A stretch of DNA of 64,000 bases from Pseudonocardiales bacterium (GCA_019247305.1 JAFAPC010000125.1:124001-188000), one strand, 5' to 3'; counted from the stretch's first letter, positions 1-9,489 are shown. Made by a program: numbers and translations. Notes: generated by a model from the letters alone, not told the origin.

Positions 1-354
1 CACGGTGATCACCGCGTCGGTGATGGTCTCGCCAAGATAGGCCTCGGCGTCGCGCTTGAGCTTCATCAGCACCCGGGCGCTGATCTCCTGCGCGGTGTAC
101 TTCTTGCCATCGATCGTGGTCGACCAGTCGGTGCCCATGTGCCGCTTGACCGACCGGATGGTGCGGTCCACGTTGGTGACCGCCTGGTTCTTGGCGGACT
201 GGCCGACGAGCACCTCGCCGTTCTTGGCGAAGGCGACCACTGACGGCGTGGTGCGCGAGCCCTCGGAGTTCGCCACCACCGTGGGTTCGCCGCCCTCCAA
301 GACGGCCACAACGGAGTTGGTGGTCCCTAGGTCGATACCGACCGCACGAGCCAT
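1..354 (-). CDS. dnaK: DnaK (Hsp70 chaperone), N-terminal part only
   Basis: The first 118 codons are visible; the gene runs off the left edge of the window. The product begins [20 protein letters not shown], the Hsp70 nucleotide-binding signature (phosphate-1 loop IDLGTTNS), followed by [16 protein letters not shown] and [12 protein letters not shown], all standard for DnaK. The ATG at 352-354 is preceded on the minus strand by an AAAGGG ribosome site. DnaK is the ATP-dependent cytoplasmic folding chaperone, normally followed by grpE, dnaJ and hspR in actinomycetes (outside this window). A HAIR-like operator lies about 75 bases upstream. Confidence 0.97.
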   Translation of the reverse strand, partial: MARAVGIDLGTTNSVVAVLEGGEPTVVANSEGSRTTPSVVAFAKNGEVLVGQSAKNQAVTNVDRTIRSVKRHMGTDWSTTIDGKKYTAQEISARVLMKLKRDAEAYLGETITDAVITV

Positions 355-428
355 GTGTACAACCCTTTCGAACGTGATGGGAACTGACTCAAGTCAGCCA
401 GCGACCACTACTGATCGCCTCATCCTAA

Positions 429-449
429 CTTGAGCGCTTCCCGCTCAAC
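429..449. promoter_or_regulatory. HAIR-like HspR operator upstream of dnaK
   Basis: An inverted repeat CTTGAG-N9-CTCAAC matches the actinobacterial HAIR consensus (CTTGAGT-N7-ACTCAAG) apart from the innermost and outermost bases. A further half-site (ACTCAAG) lies near 385-392. HspR is known to repress dnaK operons through such sites; binding here is inferred from position and sequence only. Confidence 0.6.
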
Positions 450-495
450 CTATCTGACTGATCGAACGCTGGGTGCCGCGGGAGTGTTCCCGCGG

Positions 496-541
496 CCCGT
501 GAGTGGCGTTGCGAGCTATGAGTCGCATTGCCACTCACGGG
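496..541. repeat. 12-bp perfect inverted repeat
   Basis: CCCGTGAGTGGC (496-507) and GCCACTCACGGG (530-541) are exact reverse complements with a 22-base spacer. The structure sits between the dnaK promoter region and the start chosen for the next gene, so it could be a 5' leader hairpin or an intergenic repeat. It also argues against the far-upstream start at 503, which would put the start codon inside the left arm. Confidence 0.6.
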
Positions 542-565
542 TTGTCCACAACTAGGCTGGCTGCC

Positions 566-2779
566 ATGGCACGGCTGGTGATCGGCCTGGGTCTGACGGC
601 CCTGACGCTCGTCCTCGCCGGCCGACGGGTGTGGTGGCTGGGGCGCCTGATTCGTTCCGGGCAGCCGACCCACGGCCGCACGGCGGGGCTGGGTGAGCGG
701 CTGTGGACCCAGCTGGTCGAGGTGTTCGGGCAGCGGCGGTTGCTGAGCTGGACCATCCCCGGCCTCGCCCACTTTTTCACCTTCTGGGGCTTCGTCCTCT
801 TGCTCACCGTCTACCTCGAGGCCTACGGGGCGCTGTTCACTCAGCACTTCGCCATCCCGCTGATCGGGCACCAGCCAGTGCTGGGTTTGCTCCAGGACGC
901 CGTCGCGCTCGCGGTCCTCGCATCGATCATCACATTCGCGGTCATGCGGCTGTGGCAGGCGCCGCAACGACAGCAACGGGCGTCGCGCTTCTACGGCTCG
1001 CACACCGCCGGCGCCTGGCTGATCCTATTGATGATCTTCAATGTGATCTGGACGTTGTTCCTGTTCCGGGGCGCCGAGGTGCGCAACGGCACCTTCCCGT
1101 ACCCCTCTGGAGCGTTTGCCTCGCAGGCGGTCGGTGCGCTGCTTGCCCCGATGGGCACCCGGGCCAGCCAGGTGCTGGAGACAGCCGCGCTGCTGGCGCA
1201 CATCGGCGTCATGCTGGCCTTCCTGATGATCGTGCTGTACTCCAAGCACCTGCACATCTTCCTCGCGCCGATCAACGTCGCGGCCAAGCGGATGCCGAAG
1301 GCACTCGGCCCGCTGCTACCGATGGAATCCGGGGGCAAGGAGATCGACTTCGAAGACCCCGCTGAGGACGACGTCTTCGGCCGTGGCAAGATCGAAGACT
1401 TTACCTGGAAAGGCCTGCTGGACTTGGCGACCTGTACCGAGTGCGGTCGCTGCCAGAGCCAGTGCCCGGCGTGGAACACCGGCAAGCCACTGTCCCCCAA
1501 ACTGGTGATCATGGATTTGCGCGATCACCTGCTCGCCAAGGCCCCATACCTGATCGGCGGCCAAAAGATCCCCGAAGACCAGGAGATCCCAGAGGACCAA
1601 AAGATCCCAGAAGACGTCGACGTGCTGGCGCTGGCCGCCGGCGACGGGCACGTGCCCGAGTCCGGCTTCGGGCGGGTCCCTGGAGCGGGTCCGGCGCAGG
1701 CCAGCAGGCCCCTGGTGGGTACTGCCGAGGTGGGCGGGGTGATCGACCCCGACGTGCTCTGGTCGTGCACCACCTGCGGGGCCTGCGTGGAGGAGTGCCC
1801 GGTGGACATCGAGCACGTCGACCATATTGTGGATATGCGGCGCCACCAGGTCCTCATCGAGGCGGAGTTCCCCACCGAGCTGGGCACGCTGTTTCGCAAC
1901 CTGGAGAACAAGGGCAACCCGTGGGGGCAGAACCCCTCCACCCGGATGGACTGGGCCAGGGGCCTGGAGTTCGACGTCCCCCGGCTGAGCGGCCCAACGC
2001 TGCCCGAGGACGTGGAGTACCTGTTCTGGATCGGCTGCGCTGGCGCCTACGACGAGACCGCGAAGCGCACGGTGCGGGCCACCGCCGAGTTGCTGCACCG
2101 CGCTGGCGTCCGCTATGTGGTGCTCGGGGACGGCGAGACCTGCACCGGGGATCCGGCCCGCCGATCGGGCAACGAGTTCATCTTCCAGGTACTCGCGCAG
2201 CGCAACGTCGAGGTGCTCAACGCTGCCTTCGACGGCCGCGAGCGCGGCCGCCGCAAGATCGTGACGACCTGCCCGCACTGCTTCAACACTCTGGGCCGGG
2301 AGTACCCGCAGCTAGACGGACACTATGAGGTGGTGCATCACACCCAGCTGCTCAACCAGCTGGTGCGAACGGGCAAGCTGGTGCCGGTCCCCCCCACCGA
2401 GGCAAGCGCCACGGTCACCTACCACGACCCGTGCTACCTGGGCCGGCACAACGACGTGTACGCGCCACCCCGCGAACTGCTCGACGCCTCCGGCGTGGCG
2501 CTGACCGAGATGCCCCGGCACGGGCAACGCTCGATGTGCTGCGGGGCCGGGGGTGGGCGGATGTGGATGGAGGAACGCATCGGCAAGCGGGTCAACCTGG
2601 ACCGGGTCGATGAGGCGATCGCCACCGGGACGTCCACGATCGCCACCGGGTGCCCGTTCTGCCGGGTGATGCTCACCGACGGCCTCACCACCCGTGACGC
2701 CGAAGGCGCTGCCGCCAACACCACCGAGGTCCTGGACGTCGCCCAGCTGCTGCTCACCAGCGTCAAGCGCGGGCTGTGA
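566..2779 (+). CDS. Membrane-anchored (Fe-S)-binding oxidoreductase (heterodisulfide reductase/GlpC-like)
   Basis: A protein of about 737 residues. The N-terminal third has several hydrophobic helices (starting LVIGLGLTALTLVLAG) of the nitrate-reductase gamma-like type. Two 4Fe-4S ferredoxin-type clusters follow, CTECGRCQSQCP and CTTCGACVEECP, and then CCG-domain motifs (HDPCYLGRHND, CCGAGGGRMW) near the C-terminus. This order matches the mycobacterial Rv0338c family, probably a quinone- or electron-transfer-linked oxidoreductase of unknown substrate. An internal tandem repeat (KIPEDQEIPEDQ) separates the ferredoxin clusters. I chose the ATG at 566 because MARLVIGLGL opens the membrane helix; an in-frame start at 503 would lie inside an inverted repeat. 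Confidence 0.88.
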   Translation: MARLVIGLGLTALTLVLAGRRVWWLGRLIRSGQPTHGRTAGLGERLWTQLVEVFGQRRLLSWTIPGLAHFFTFWGFVLLLTVYLEAYGALFTQHFAIPLIGHQPVLGLLQDAVALAVLASIITFAVMRLWQAPQRQQRASRFYGSHTAGAWLILLMIFNVIWTLFLFRGAEVRNGTFPYPSGAFASQAVGALLAPMGTRASQVLETAALLAHIGVMLAFLMIVLYSKHLHIFLAPINVAAKRMPKALGPLLPMESGGKEIDFEDPAEDDVFGRGKIEDFTWKGLLDLATCTECGRCQSQCPAWNTGKPLSPKLVIMDLRDHLLAKAPYLIGGQKIPEDQEIPEDQKIPEDVDVLALAAGDGHVPESGFGRVPGAGPAQASRPLVGTAEVGGVIDPDVLWSCTTCGACVEECPVDIEHVDHIVDMRRHQVLIEAEFPTELGTLFRNLENKGNPWGQNPSTRMDWARGLEFDVPRLSGPTLPEDVEYLFWIGCAGAYDETAKRTVRATAELLHRAGVRYVVLGDGETCTGDPARRSGNEFIFQVLAQRNVEVLNAAFDGRERGRRKIVTTCPHCFNTLGREYPQLDGHYEVVHHTQLLNQLVRTGKLVPVPPTEASATVTYHDPCYLGRHNDVYAPPRELLDASGVALTEMPRHGQRSMCCGAGGGRMWMEERIGKRVNLDRVDEAIATGTSTIATGCPFCRVMLTDGLTTRDAEGAAANTTEVLDVAQLLLTSVKRGL

Positions 2780-2780
2780 T

Positions 2781-3962
2781 TCACGAGTGGGTGCCGGCTT
2801 GCGGGAATGGACGATGGTGGCGGGCGTAGTGCTCTGCGAGTAGGTCAGCGCCGAAATCTGCCAGCGGGTCCCGCCAGACGGTGTGGATGTGATTGGCGTC
2901 GCGCTGGGTATTGTCGTACTCGATCAGCAGGCGCGGCCCGTGTACCCGGTAATAGTGAGGGTGGCGGGGCTCGGTGCTGCCCGCCCACGCGAAATGCAGC
3001 TCCTCCGCAGCCGTGCCGAGCACGCGCCCGGCCTCGATGTGGGCGACGTCGTCGGGCAGCCGATCCAGGTAAGCCCGCACCAGGGCGTGCAGGATCTCCC
3101 GCTGGTCGGCCGTGAGCGCTGTCGCGACGATGCCCACGGCCTCGCCTGTCCAGGACAACGCCTGCCTGCCCTCATCGCTGATCAGACTCTCGGTGGCAGC
3201 GTATGCGCGCTCCAGCCTGGCCACGGATGCCTTATCGGGCAACCGCGCCGGGTCCCGCCACAGCTCACGCACTGCCGCCACCCGCAGCGGGGGATCGAGG
3301 GTGGGCCGGTTCCTGGTGACGATGTCGGGCGGCGCGCCCTCGGCGAGCACAGCGACGCTTGACTGGGCCGGGCTCAGCGAGCGGACCAGCTCGCGCCCGA
3401 GATCCTCCAGGGCGCCGGCCGGCCGGAGCGTCGCGCCTCCGGGCAGCGCCGACTCGGCGGGGTCGACGCCCAGAAAACTCGGGGTCGACGAGGCTGCGTC
3501 CGCGCCGACGGTGTAGTTGAGCGAGAGGTGGTGCCCGCCGAAGCGCCAGGACCAGGGCGCCTCCGACGGATTGCCGAAGATCGAGACTGAGTAGCCGAGA
3601 GAATCCCGGAACCGCTCGGAGCCGGGCCGCGCGCGGAATTGCTCCAGCCGTTCGAGGATCAGTTCGTGGCCCATGGTCGCGGCTGCCACCTGGGTGTAAC
3701 CAGCAGGGCTCAGGCCAGTGGCGACGAGCCGGAGGACAGCTCGGCGCTGACCCGGCCGGCAGTCCAGCAGCGAGAGCCCGCCGTGATCGGTGGGCACGTA
3801 AAACCACGATCGCCGTTCGGCCTCCGCCGGGAACGGGTAACCGGCACGGTTGCGCTGCTCGTCGTCAAGGACATCCAGGAGCTGACACGCGGCCTCGGTC
3901 ATGGCGAGGAGCGTCGACCTACCATTCTCCCCGGCAATCCCCCCGGCAACGCCCCATGTCAT
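2781..3962 (-). CDS. DUF3500 family protein
   Basis: 393 residues. Motifs SLGYSVSIFGNPSE, PWSWRFGGHHLSLNYTV, HYYRVHGPRLLIEYDNTQRDANHIHTVWRDP and a C-terminal YARHH are typical of DUF3500, an uncharacterised family common in actinobacteria and fungi. The His-rich segments (GHHLSLN, NHIHTVWRD) suggest a metal-binding or oxidoreductase-like site, but no reaction is known. It converges on the Fe-S oxidoreductase gene with a one-base gap. The true start may be the internal ATG (MTEAACQLLD) rather than the long N-terminal form. Confidence 0.85.
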   Translation of the reverse strand: MTWGVAGGIAGENGRSTLLAMTEAACQLLDVLDDEQRNRAGYPFPAEAERRSWFYVPTDHGGLSLLDCRPGQRRAVLRLVATGLSPAGYTQVAAATMGHELILERLEQFRARPGSERFRDSLGYSVSIFGNPSEAPWSWRFGGHHLSLNYTVGADAASSTPSFLGVDPAESALPGGATLRPAGALEDLGRELVRSLSPAQSSVAVLAEGAPPDIVTRNRPTLDPPLRVAAVRELWRDPARLPDKASVARLERAYAATESLISDEGRQALSWTGEAVGIVATALTADQREILHALVRAYLDRLPDDVAHIEAGRVLGTAAEELHFAWAGSTEPRHPHYYRVHGPRLLIEYDNTQRDANHIHTVWRDPLADFGADLLAEHYARHHRPFPQAGTHS

Positions 3963-4050
3963 CGACGCGTCGTCCGGCGAGAGAAAGAGCCCAGCACACC
4001 CCGCAATCTACCTGATGCTGTCGTTCACCAACGCCAGCCCGCCGTCGAGG

Positions 4051-5655
4051 TCATCGCTCCGTCCTGATTGTCCCTCGGCGGGTGTCGATTCGCTGGAAGT
4101 TGAGGTAGGCCCGAGACGCGGTGGGCCCCCGCTGGCCCTGGTAACGGGAGCCCACGGCCGCGCTGCCATACGGGTACTCAGCGGGGCTGGACAGCCGAAA
4201 CAGGCACAGCTGCCCGATTTTCATCCCCGGCCACAGCGTGATGGGCAAATTGGCCACATTGGACAACTCCAGGGTGATGTGGCCGGTGAAACCAGGGTCG
4301 ATGAAACCTGCGGTGGAATGCGTCAGCAACCCCAGACGTCCTAAGCTGGAATTGTGTGTTGGAATGAACGTCGGCCCCGCTAAGAAGAGACCGTCTGGCG
4401 CGTCGACCTCGATGCAGCGGACTGGGCGCGTCGGCACCCGGCGAACGTCCGTGATGGCCCGGAAGCGCGGCGCCGGGGGGTCCTTTAGTCTGGCGGCCTT
4501 CCGCCGCAGGCGGAACACGCTCAGGTGCGGGGTGAACGTCACCTGATGCGCCACACCGTGATCAATACCGTGGGACGGTGCTGTCTTCCGCTTGACCGGG
4601 CGCCATCCCAGGCTCGCCGCCAGCTCGAGCACGGCGTCGGCGAGGTTCTCCTGGATGCTGACGAACTCACAGCGGCCCAGGGTGTCCACGGAGGCGCCAG
4701 AATCCATCAATCCCTGCAACAAAGCCAGGCGTTGCGGCAGCGCTGAGTGCAGGTAGGGCTCGGGAACGTGTTGATGGCCGAGCAGTCCGAGCCCTCGAAG
4801 CGTACTCGATAACTCCTCGTCCGACAGAAACTTACTGATGCCGAACGTACGCCCGCCCAGGTCCCGAACGCGATAGCCGGCCCGCCGAATTTCCGCCAGC
4901 GTCTGCTCATCGCCCGCGCCACAGGTGATCTCCGCACCGCTGCTGGTGCCCGCTATCAACCAGACGCCGAGCACATAAGGGTCGATCGGCAACGGTTGCT
5001 CGGGATACCGCACCGCCTCGGCGAGCGCGACGTGGTGGTATTCCCCCGTGGTGTACAGGTCCCTGGCGAGCTCGGCTGTGGTGCGCACCGCAGGGCAGCC
5101 GTCCTGCTGGCGGGACGACCGGGACGGCCGGCAGGACGTGGCCGTGGTCAACCAGAGGTGGCTGGAATCGGCGACGATACTCTGGCCATCGCAGAACAGC
5201 ACCTCATAGCAGGGACGGCCGACCATCACCTCGGTCGCGGCGAGGACGTGATGGGCGTGGCCGTCAGCACCGAACACCTCGTCGCCGATCCGCAGCTCGC
5301 CCATCACCCGCCAGCCCGCCGGGGTGGGTATCGGGGTGTCGATGGCGAGCGCCTTTCCCTCCAGGCGCCCGGCCAGATCATGAGGCAACGTGATCTGCTC
5401 AAACGTCGAGCCGAGCACGAACTCGCCGGGGTGCAGCACGAAGGGTTCGTCCCCCTCCGGCTCCACCAGCGACGTCAGCTCGTCCTGCCGCAGTGAAGGG
5501 TCGATGTGGGTGTAGCGGGTCTTGACGAAGACCCGGAAGAAGCGGTCCAGCCGCACGTCGATGCTGGAGGGCTGGAGCAGCTTCTCGTCGAACGGCTCGA
5601 TGCCCAGGCAGCCGGCGTCGATCTCGGCCCGCAGGTCACGGTCAGACAGCAGCAC
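4051..5655 (-). CDS. dcd: dCTP deaminase (dUMP-forming type), interrupted by an intein
   Basis: A precursor of 534 codons. Residues 1-101 and 436-534 join to a 200-residue Dcd: the N-extein has [21 protein letters not shown] and the C-extein has [44 protein letters not shown]. Dcd deaminates dCTP for dTTP synthesis; the mycobacterial-type enzyme also hydrolyses dUTP to dUMP. The intein (residues 102-435) sits exactly in the catalytic motif, after RLEGK and before SSLGRL, so the enzyme cannot work until splicing occurs. tRNA-Gly lies upstream on the other strand, as in mycobacteria. Start ATG at 5655 gives the canonical LLSDRD N-terminus. Confidence 0.95.
   Translation of the reverse strand: MLLSDRDLRAEIDAGCLGIEPFDEKLLQPSSIDVRLDRFFRVFVKTRYTHIDPSLRQDELTSLVEPEGDEPFVLHPGEFVLGSTFEQITLPHDLAGRLEGKALAIDTPIPTPAGWRVMGELRIGDEVFGADGHAHHVLAATEVMVGRPCYEVLFCDGQSIVADSSHLWLTTATSCRPSRSSRQQDGCPAVRTTAELARDLYTTGEYHHVALAEAVRYPEQPLPIDPYVLGVWLIAGTSSGAEITCGAGDEQTLAEIRRAGYRVRDLGGRTFGISKFLSDEELSSTLRGLGLLGHQHVPEPYLHSALPQRLALLQGLMDSGASVDTLGRCEFVSIQENLADAVLELAASLGWRPVKRKTAPSHGIDHGVAHQVTFTPHLSVFRLRRKAARLKDPPAPRFRAITDVRRVPTRPVRCIEVDAPDGLFLAGPTFIPTHNSSLGRLGLLTHSTAGFIDPGFTGHITLELSNVANLPITLWPGMKIGQLCLFRLSSPAEYPYGSAAVGSRYQGQRGPTASRAYLNFQRIDTRRGTIRTER
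4351..5352 (-). other. Class 3-type intein in dcd with degenerate LAGLIDADG endonuclease
   Basis: 334 residues. The first residue is Ala ([11 protein letters not shown]), not Cys/Ser, so classical N-S acyl shift at position 1 is impossible. The class 3 'WCT' set is present: Trp67 in block B (SSHLWLTT), Cys313 in block F ([11 protein letters not shown]) and Thr332 in block G (FIPTHN), with the penultimate His and terminal Asn, then Ser+1. A LAGLIDADG homing domain is recognisable, but both catalytic acids look lost: motif 1 reads LGVWLIAGT where LGLWLGDGT is usual, and motif 2 reads [11 protein letters not shown] where LMDxDG is usual. Splicing class is inferred from known class 3 inteins. Confidence 0.88.
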
Positions 5656-5747
5656 GGCGTCACCCTAGCCGCGGGCCCTGACATCGAGCGGGTGCCTTCA
5701 GACAGCGACGTGGCCCGTGCTAGGCTCAGTGCCATCGCCGGGCCATC

Positions 5748-5818
5748 GCGGGTGTAGTTCAATGGTAGAACGAGAGCTTCCCAAGCTCTAGACGCGGGTT
5801 CGATTCCCGTCACCCGCT
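5748..5818 (+). tRNA. tRNA-Gly (anticodon CCC)
   Basis: A 71-base cloverleaf: acceptor stem GCGGGTG pairs with CACCCGC, the T arm contains GGTTCGATTCC, and the anticodon stem AGAGC/GCTCT encloses loop TTCCCAA with CCC at 5780-5782. CCA is not encoded. Its 3' end serves as the left attachment site of the element described below. Confidence 0.97.
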
Positions 5819-5819
5819 C
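5795..5819. repeat. attL: tRNA-Gly 3' end, 25-bp direct repeat
   Basis: The 25 bases beginning CGGGTTCGATTCCCGTCACC are repeated exactly at 19,959-19,983. This copy completes the tRNA T arm and acceptor stem. An integrase remnant begins about 95 bases away. This is the usual geometry for a tRNA-targeting integrative element. Confidence 0.8.
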
Positions 5820-5912
5820 TGTGATAAAGGTCCAGTTCAGAGAGTATTATCCGTAAACCTGGGTCTTTGTCTTCAGCACGGTCACCGACCTTTCGTGTCC
5901 ATTTTTGTGCCA

Positions 5913-6500
5913 CTATCTGACCGAGATCAACACACCGGCCGAACTGTCATCATCGTTGTCATCCGTGTCACCCGTCTGACTGGTTGTGTCGTCGGACTCC
6001 GCGCGGTGCGCATTGACTAGCCAGGCTGCGCCTCGGACCGCCGAGATGGTGGTCGAGGTATCACGGTGCGGCTGCCTGTCGAGTTCACGACACCGGGCTG
6101 CGCAGGACGTGATCGGCGCAGGAGATGATCGGCAGAGCGCGATCCGGAACGGGAGCCAGACCGCTGAGCCGGTCCGCGATCGCTCGATCCTCCACAGTGG
6201 TGGCATGCTGGTAGACCATCGCGTCCCGAGGGCTTGTCATGACCCATGCGTGCCATCAGGTCCCGCAGGCTCGCACCCGGCGCGGCCAACGTGTTCCCGG
6301 TGTGACGCAGATCATGAAACCGCAACCCGGGTGCACCGATGCCCGCTACGGCCTTACCCTACTTCACCAGCGGGTTAAAGTTCCCCCGTCGCATCGGGCC
6401 ACCGCGAAACATGGTGAATACCAACGCGTCAGCTTGTGGCGCCACGAAATCCTGCCAACTCCAACGCTGAACACACGTACCACTGGCCAGTCGGATTACT
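5913..6500 (-). pseudogene. Tyrosine integrase, C-terminal catalytic domain, frameshifted remnant
   Basis: Conserved blocks appear in order but in different frames: DFVAPQADALVF..GGPMRRGNFNPLVK (6470-6359), then LRFHDLRHTGNTLAA..LRDLMARMGHDK (from 6325), then, after a one-base shift near 6230, SPRDAMVYQHATTVEDRAIAD. These include the catalytic R (HDLRH), H (MGH) and Y (VYQHAT) of phage-type integrases. The N-terminal half is missing and there is a break between the first two blocks. The tail ends in LVNAHRAESDD, a sequence echoed at 20.0 kb. It lies directly inside attL, so the element can probably no longer excise by itself. Confidence 0.85.
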
Positions 6501-6711
6501 CGCCCTCGGGTCGGACAGGGGTGGAAGCAAGTGACATTCGTCGTTATTGACTGAGGGGTTTTGAAGATCATCTCAAACAGGTTACGCACCAGCGAGGCTG
6601 GCGACTCTGCGGTAAGCGAGTTCGAGCGGAAACCCGAGGACCATCGGTGCCGCGGTGAGCTGTCCGCAGCCTGAAATTACACCGTTGCGTCATGAGATTG
6701 AATAAATTAAT

Positions 6712-8106
6712 TCATTCCAGCAATTTAGGGCGACTCAGGCTAGCCACCATCTCTCTGTGTCGATCAGCTAATTCTTTCGTCATGTCGAGCTGGGGGTACT
6801 TGTGTTGCAGGCACACCGTCAGATCACCCAACCGACTGAGCACTGACGAATTAATGCGCTCCGAGTTGAGTGCCTGTTCGATGTGTTCGGCCGCATCGCC
6901 AGGTTGCCCAAGATCGACGTGCGCTTGCGCAAGGTTCAGGTGAGCAAGGGTCTCTCTCGTTGGCTCGCGCTGGGATAGGCTACGGTCTTGACAGAAGGAG
7001 ATGGTTTCTTTGGCGTACGGGATGGCCCTGTCAGGCTGGCCAAGCCAAATGTAGGAAGTAGCCGTATAGGAAGCCAATGCCCCCGAATGGACCGAGAACA
7101 GTCCGGAACTCTGGTGGTCAAGCTGATCAAATCTCGTTTGGGCGTCTTTCAGGATCTCCTGGAACTGGTCCGCCTGGCCGAGCCTGGCGTACGCCCGAGC
7201 AAGCTGAACGCTTACCGCCACCGCTGCAGCATTGCCCTGAGGTACTTGTTTGAGACCACGCTCGGCCGCATCCCTGGCCGCAGCAAGCTGATTGCTGTAC
7301 GTGAGAATGGTGGTTTTGGCATCCATGGCCCAGGCACAGATCTCATGGTCTTCGGCTTGCCAACCATGCTCCCACGCATCCACGCAATGCGCTTCAGCCG
7401 TGACTGGATCACCGAGGTCGTTCGACAGCCAGGCCAAGATGATGCTCAACGAGCCCGCGTGGCGGTATAGTTCCCTGCCTTCCCGTAACGTGTGCCGCCC
7501 AGCAATAAAATCCTCGACCTGACGGCGGTACCAACGAACCTTGGGGAACAGCTCACCCGGCGATGTGCGGTGATAGGCGGCTGCCATGCCAGAGATCACC
7601 GAGTCGAGATGTTCCAGCGTCCTGGGGCCGAGGTGGCTGGCTTCGGCACGGCGGGTGAACTCCATGGCTTCCACGGCCGACTGGCTAAACTGATCAAGCT
7701 CAGCGTGCACTGCTCCAGTCCCGAGCGTGGACATGCCCAGCAGAGTCACAGCCTGCCTACGGTCCGTAGGATCACCTCCCGCCGGGAACGCCAGCAGATC
7801 ACTTCCTTCTGCTTGCTGACCACCACCGGTATCACCACGCCGGGGCGTCGTCACCACAGCTGGCGTGGTTTGGAGCTGGTCATCCGAGCAGGGTGGGTCT
7901 GCCAGCAGCTCAGCCAGTTTATCATCCGAGATACCCAGGACCCTGGCCAGCTTCGGCCGGTGGCAGGGCTGGGGAGTGCTCTGGCCTGACTCCCAGCGCT
8001 GCACTGTCGAACGGTCGACGTCCATGTGCTCAGCCAGGCACTCTTGGCTCAGGCCGGCGGTCTTGCGAGCAGCAATTAGGCCGAGCCGTTTACCGGGCAT
8101 GGTCAT
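6712..8106 (-). CDS. XRE-family regulator with C-terminal TPR-like region
   Basis: 464 residues. The N-terminus is a Cro/CI-type helix-turn-helix (LGLIAARKTAGLSQECLAEHMDVDRSTVQRWESGQSTPQP). A linker follows, then about 300 residues of helical TPR-like repeats (LAWLSNDLGDPVTAEAHCVDAWEHGWQ, YARLGQADQFQEILKDAQ, YIWLGQPDRAIPYAKE). Such regulators are common in actinomycete integrative elements and development loci. It faces the integrase remnant and may once have controlled the element; the target is not visible. Confidence 0.85.
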   Translation of the reverse strand: MTMPGKRLGLIAARKTAGLSQECLAEHMDVDRSTVQRWESGQSTPQPCHRPKLARVLGISDDKLAELLADPPCSDDQLQTTPAVVTTPRRGDTGGGQQAEGSDLLAFPAGGDPTDRRQAVTLLGMSTLGTGAVHAELDQFSQSAVEAMEFTRRAEASHLGPRTLEHLDSVISGMAAAYHRTSPGELFPKVRWYRRQVEDFIAGRHTLREGRELYRHAGSLSIILAWLSNDLGDPVTAEAHCVDAWEHGWQAEDHEICAWAMDAKTTILTYSNQLAAARDAAERGLKQVPQGNAAAVAVSVQLARAYARLGQADQFQEILKDAQTRFDQLDHQSSGLFSVHSGALASYTATSYIWLGQPDRAIPYAKETISFCQDRSLSQREPTRETLAHLNLAQAHVDLGQPGDAAEHIEQALNSERINSSVLSRLGDLTVCLQHKYPQLDMTKELADRHREMVASLSRPKLLE

Positions 8107-8633
8107 CCCCCTTGTTGTTTTTCCCGGTCACCCCCGAGGTATCTAGACGATAGCGGGTCCTCATTGTCGTCAATCGAGCGCCGCCCAGCAGCCGCACTGC
8201 GGCGATTTCGCGGCGGTTTCGCAGTTGTCCCTGCTCGTGGTCTCCATCAAGATGGTCTGCACGGCGTACAACACCGCGACACATGCTGTGGGGAGTGCGG
8301 AATATGAACAGGACCCATAGAGATGACCAAAATTGGCCGGTGGCCCACCACCATCACCGCGTGATTTGTTGAGGTCACCACGGCCACCACCCGAATCCAC
8401 GCCCCGGCACGCCGCAGGCACCCGCTGCCGGCAGAGGCTCTGACCAGGACCAGCGGTGTGTCAGCGATACTCAACCTGACCCGCCTCGCCACGATCACGG
8501 CGATCAGTGAGGGTCCTAGTCCACGGGGCAATGCCCCCGTCCATCGCCGGCTGGTCCGTCGGTCGAGCACGCGCTGCCCCCACTCGCCCGCTCCCGACAG
8601 CCAGCCGGCCACCACCCCGAGGGGAGAACCCTG
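8107..8633. other. Stretch without a convincing gene
   Basis: It contains the divergent promoter region between the XRE regulator and the plus-strand small genes. Short open frames exist on both strands but none shows a recognisable domain or a good ribosome site, except AGGGGAG just before 8634, which serves the next gene. It may hold decayed element DNA. Confidence 0.5.
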
Positions 8634-8888
8634 ATGCCTCAACGATCACCCCGAGCGGCCGACGACGAGTGGCGCGATGCCCGCGGCACCCCGATCACTC
8701 TGCGCGCCCGGGTCGAACCGATCGCTATCGACCCCGCCCACGGCGCCCTCCCCGCTCTGCTGCACCAGCATGGCCGGGTCATCGGCTGGGGCGCCGGCCG
8801 ACTCTATGTGATCTTCGAGCACCTGTGACACACAGCCACTTTGCCACCGCAGCTTGTCCGCGTGCTCCCCGAAGACCCCGAACGGTGA
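8634..8888 (+). pseudogene. Small element-associated protein, split by an in-frame TGA
   Basis: The frame starts at ATG 8634 after a good AGGGGAG ribosome site and encodes 64 residues ending LYVIFEHL, then TGA at 8826-8828. The same frame continues without a gap as HTATLPPQLVRVLPEDPER to a second TGA at 8886. The continuation (LPPQLVRVLP) looks like the natural C-terminus of this small family seen in actinomycete elements, so the first TGA is probably a nonsense change. Function unknown. Confidence 0.5.
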
Positions 8889-8891
8889 CTG

Positions 8892-9395
8892 ATGCCTACC
8901 CCACCAACCCCCCGAGAGCACGACAGTGGGCAGCTCTCCGCACACACGCTGGCCTACCTCGCCCAGCGACCCGCCGCGCGCCTGCTGGTCCACCGAGTCT
9001 GGATCACCCTCACCGACCTGCATCGATCCGGCCGCTCCCGCAACCCCAGCGCGCTGACCGCCTTGCTCACCCAGCGGCACTCGCCGCCTGAGAGTCGACC
9101 GGCGGACAGGATCGGAATTGCCCGCAAGGGGATACCGTGTCGGGGAGCCATGCCGCCCTGGGGACTTCCGCGCAGCACCGCACGGAAACCCCTGGTGATC
9201 TCTCCTGCCCATCGTCGAACACCTGGTCACCGAATCTGCGCCGGTCCCGTGATGACGGCCGGGGTGAGGAGCCCGTGCTGCCACCAGCGCACGCAGGTCC
9301 CCCGGTTGATCCCCAGCTCGCGCGCGGCGACGCCGGTAGCGACGAGTGCGGCCACGCTTACGACGGTCACAGACAAACGCCGCGGATACCTCTGA
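8892..9395 (+). CDS. Hypothetical element protein, only the N-terminal part convincing
   Basis: It begins two codons after the preceding frame. Residues 1-70 (LSAHTLAYLAQRPAARLLVHRVWITLTDLHRSGR..ALTALL) look like a real helical small protein. Beyond about 9110 the frame becomes rich in Pro/Arg and overlaps, on the other strand, a helix-turn-helix remnant, so the gene has probably lost its original 3' end. No function recognised. Confidence 0.35.
   Translation: MPTPPTPREHDSGQLSAHTLAYLAQRPAARLLVHRVWITLTDLHRSGRSRNPSALTALLTQRHSPPESRPADRIGIARKGIPCRGAMPPWGLPRSTARKPLVISPAHRRTPGHRICAGPVMTAGVRSPCCHQRTQVPRLIPSSRAATPVATSAATLTTVTDKRRGYL
9128..9187. repeat. Degenerate direct repeat with palindrome, left copy
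   Basis: About 60 bases here match 11,155-11,214 at roughly 80% by hand alignment (shared blocks include GAGCCATG-like, GGGGAC and TCCGCGC..GCACCGC). Both copies contain an inverted repeat around CA; here it is imperfect (TTCCGCGCAG-CA-CCGCACGGAA). The two copies bracket the small replication cassette. Confidence 0.45.
9227..9376 (-). pseudogene. MerR/excisionase-like helix-turn-helix fragment
   Basis: A 49-codon frame from a TTG at 9376 (or GTG at 9370) to TGA at 9227 reads SVAALVATGVAARELGINRGTC, VRWWQHGLLTPAVITG. This matches the small one-domain HTH proteins of actinomycete elements, which normally continue with a GGHARWD-type wing; here the wing is missing. Likely truncated. Confidence 0.35.
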
Positions 9396-9489
9396 ACACC
9401 ACGGTTGGCCCCGAGAGGCGGCCCCGCCGGGTGCTAGGGACACCACGGCGGGGCCTTGATCCCAGACCTGACGAGGAGGTCAAGGACCC

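Noticed and set aside
1316..2278. 320-codon minus-strand frame
   Set aside because: Antisense to the Fe-S oxidoreductase and without any recognisable motif.
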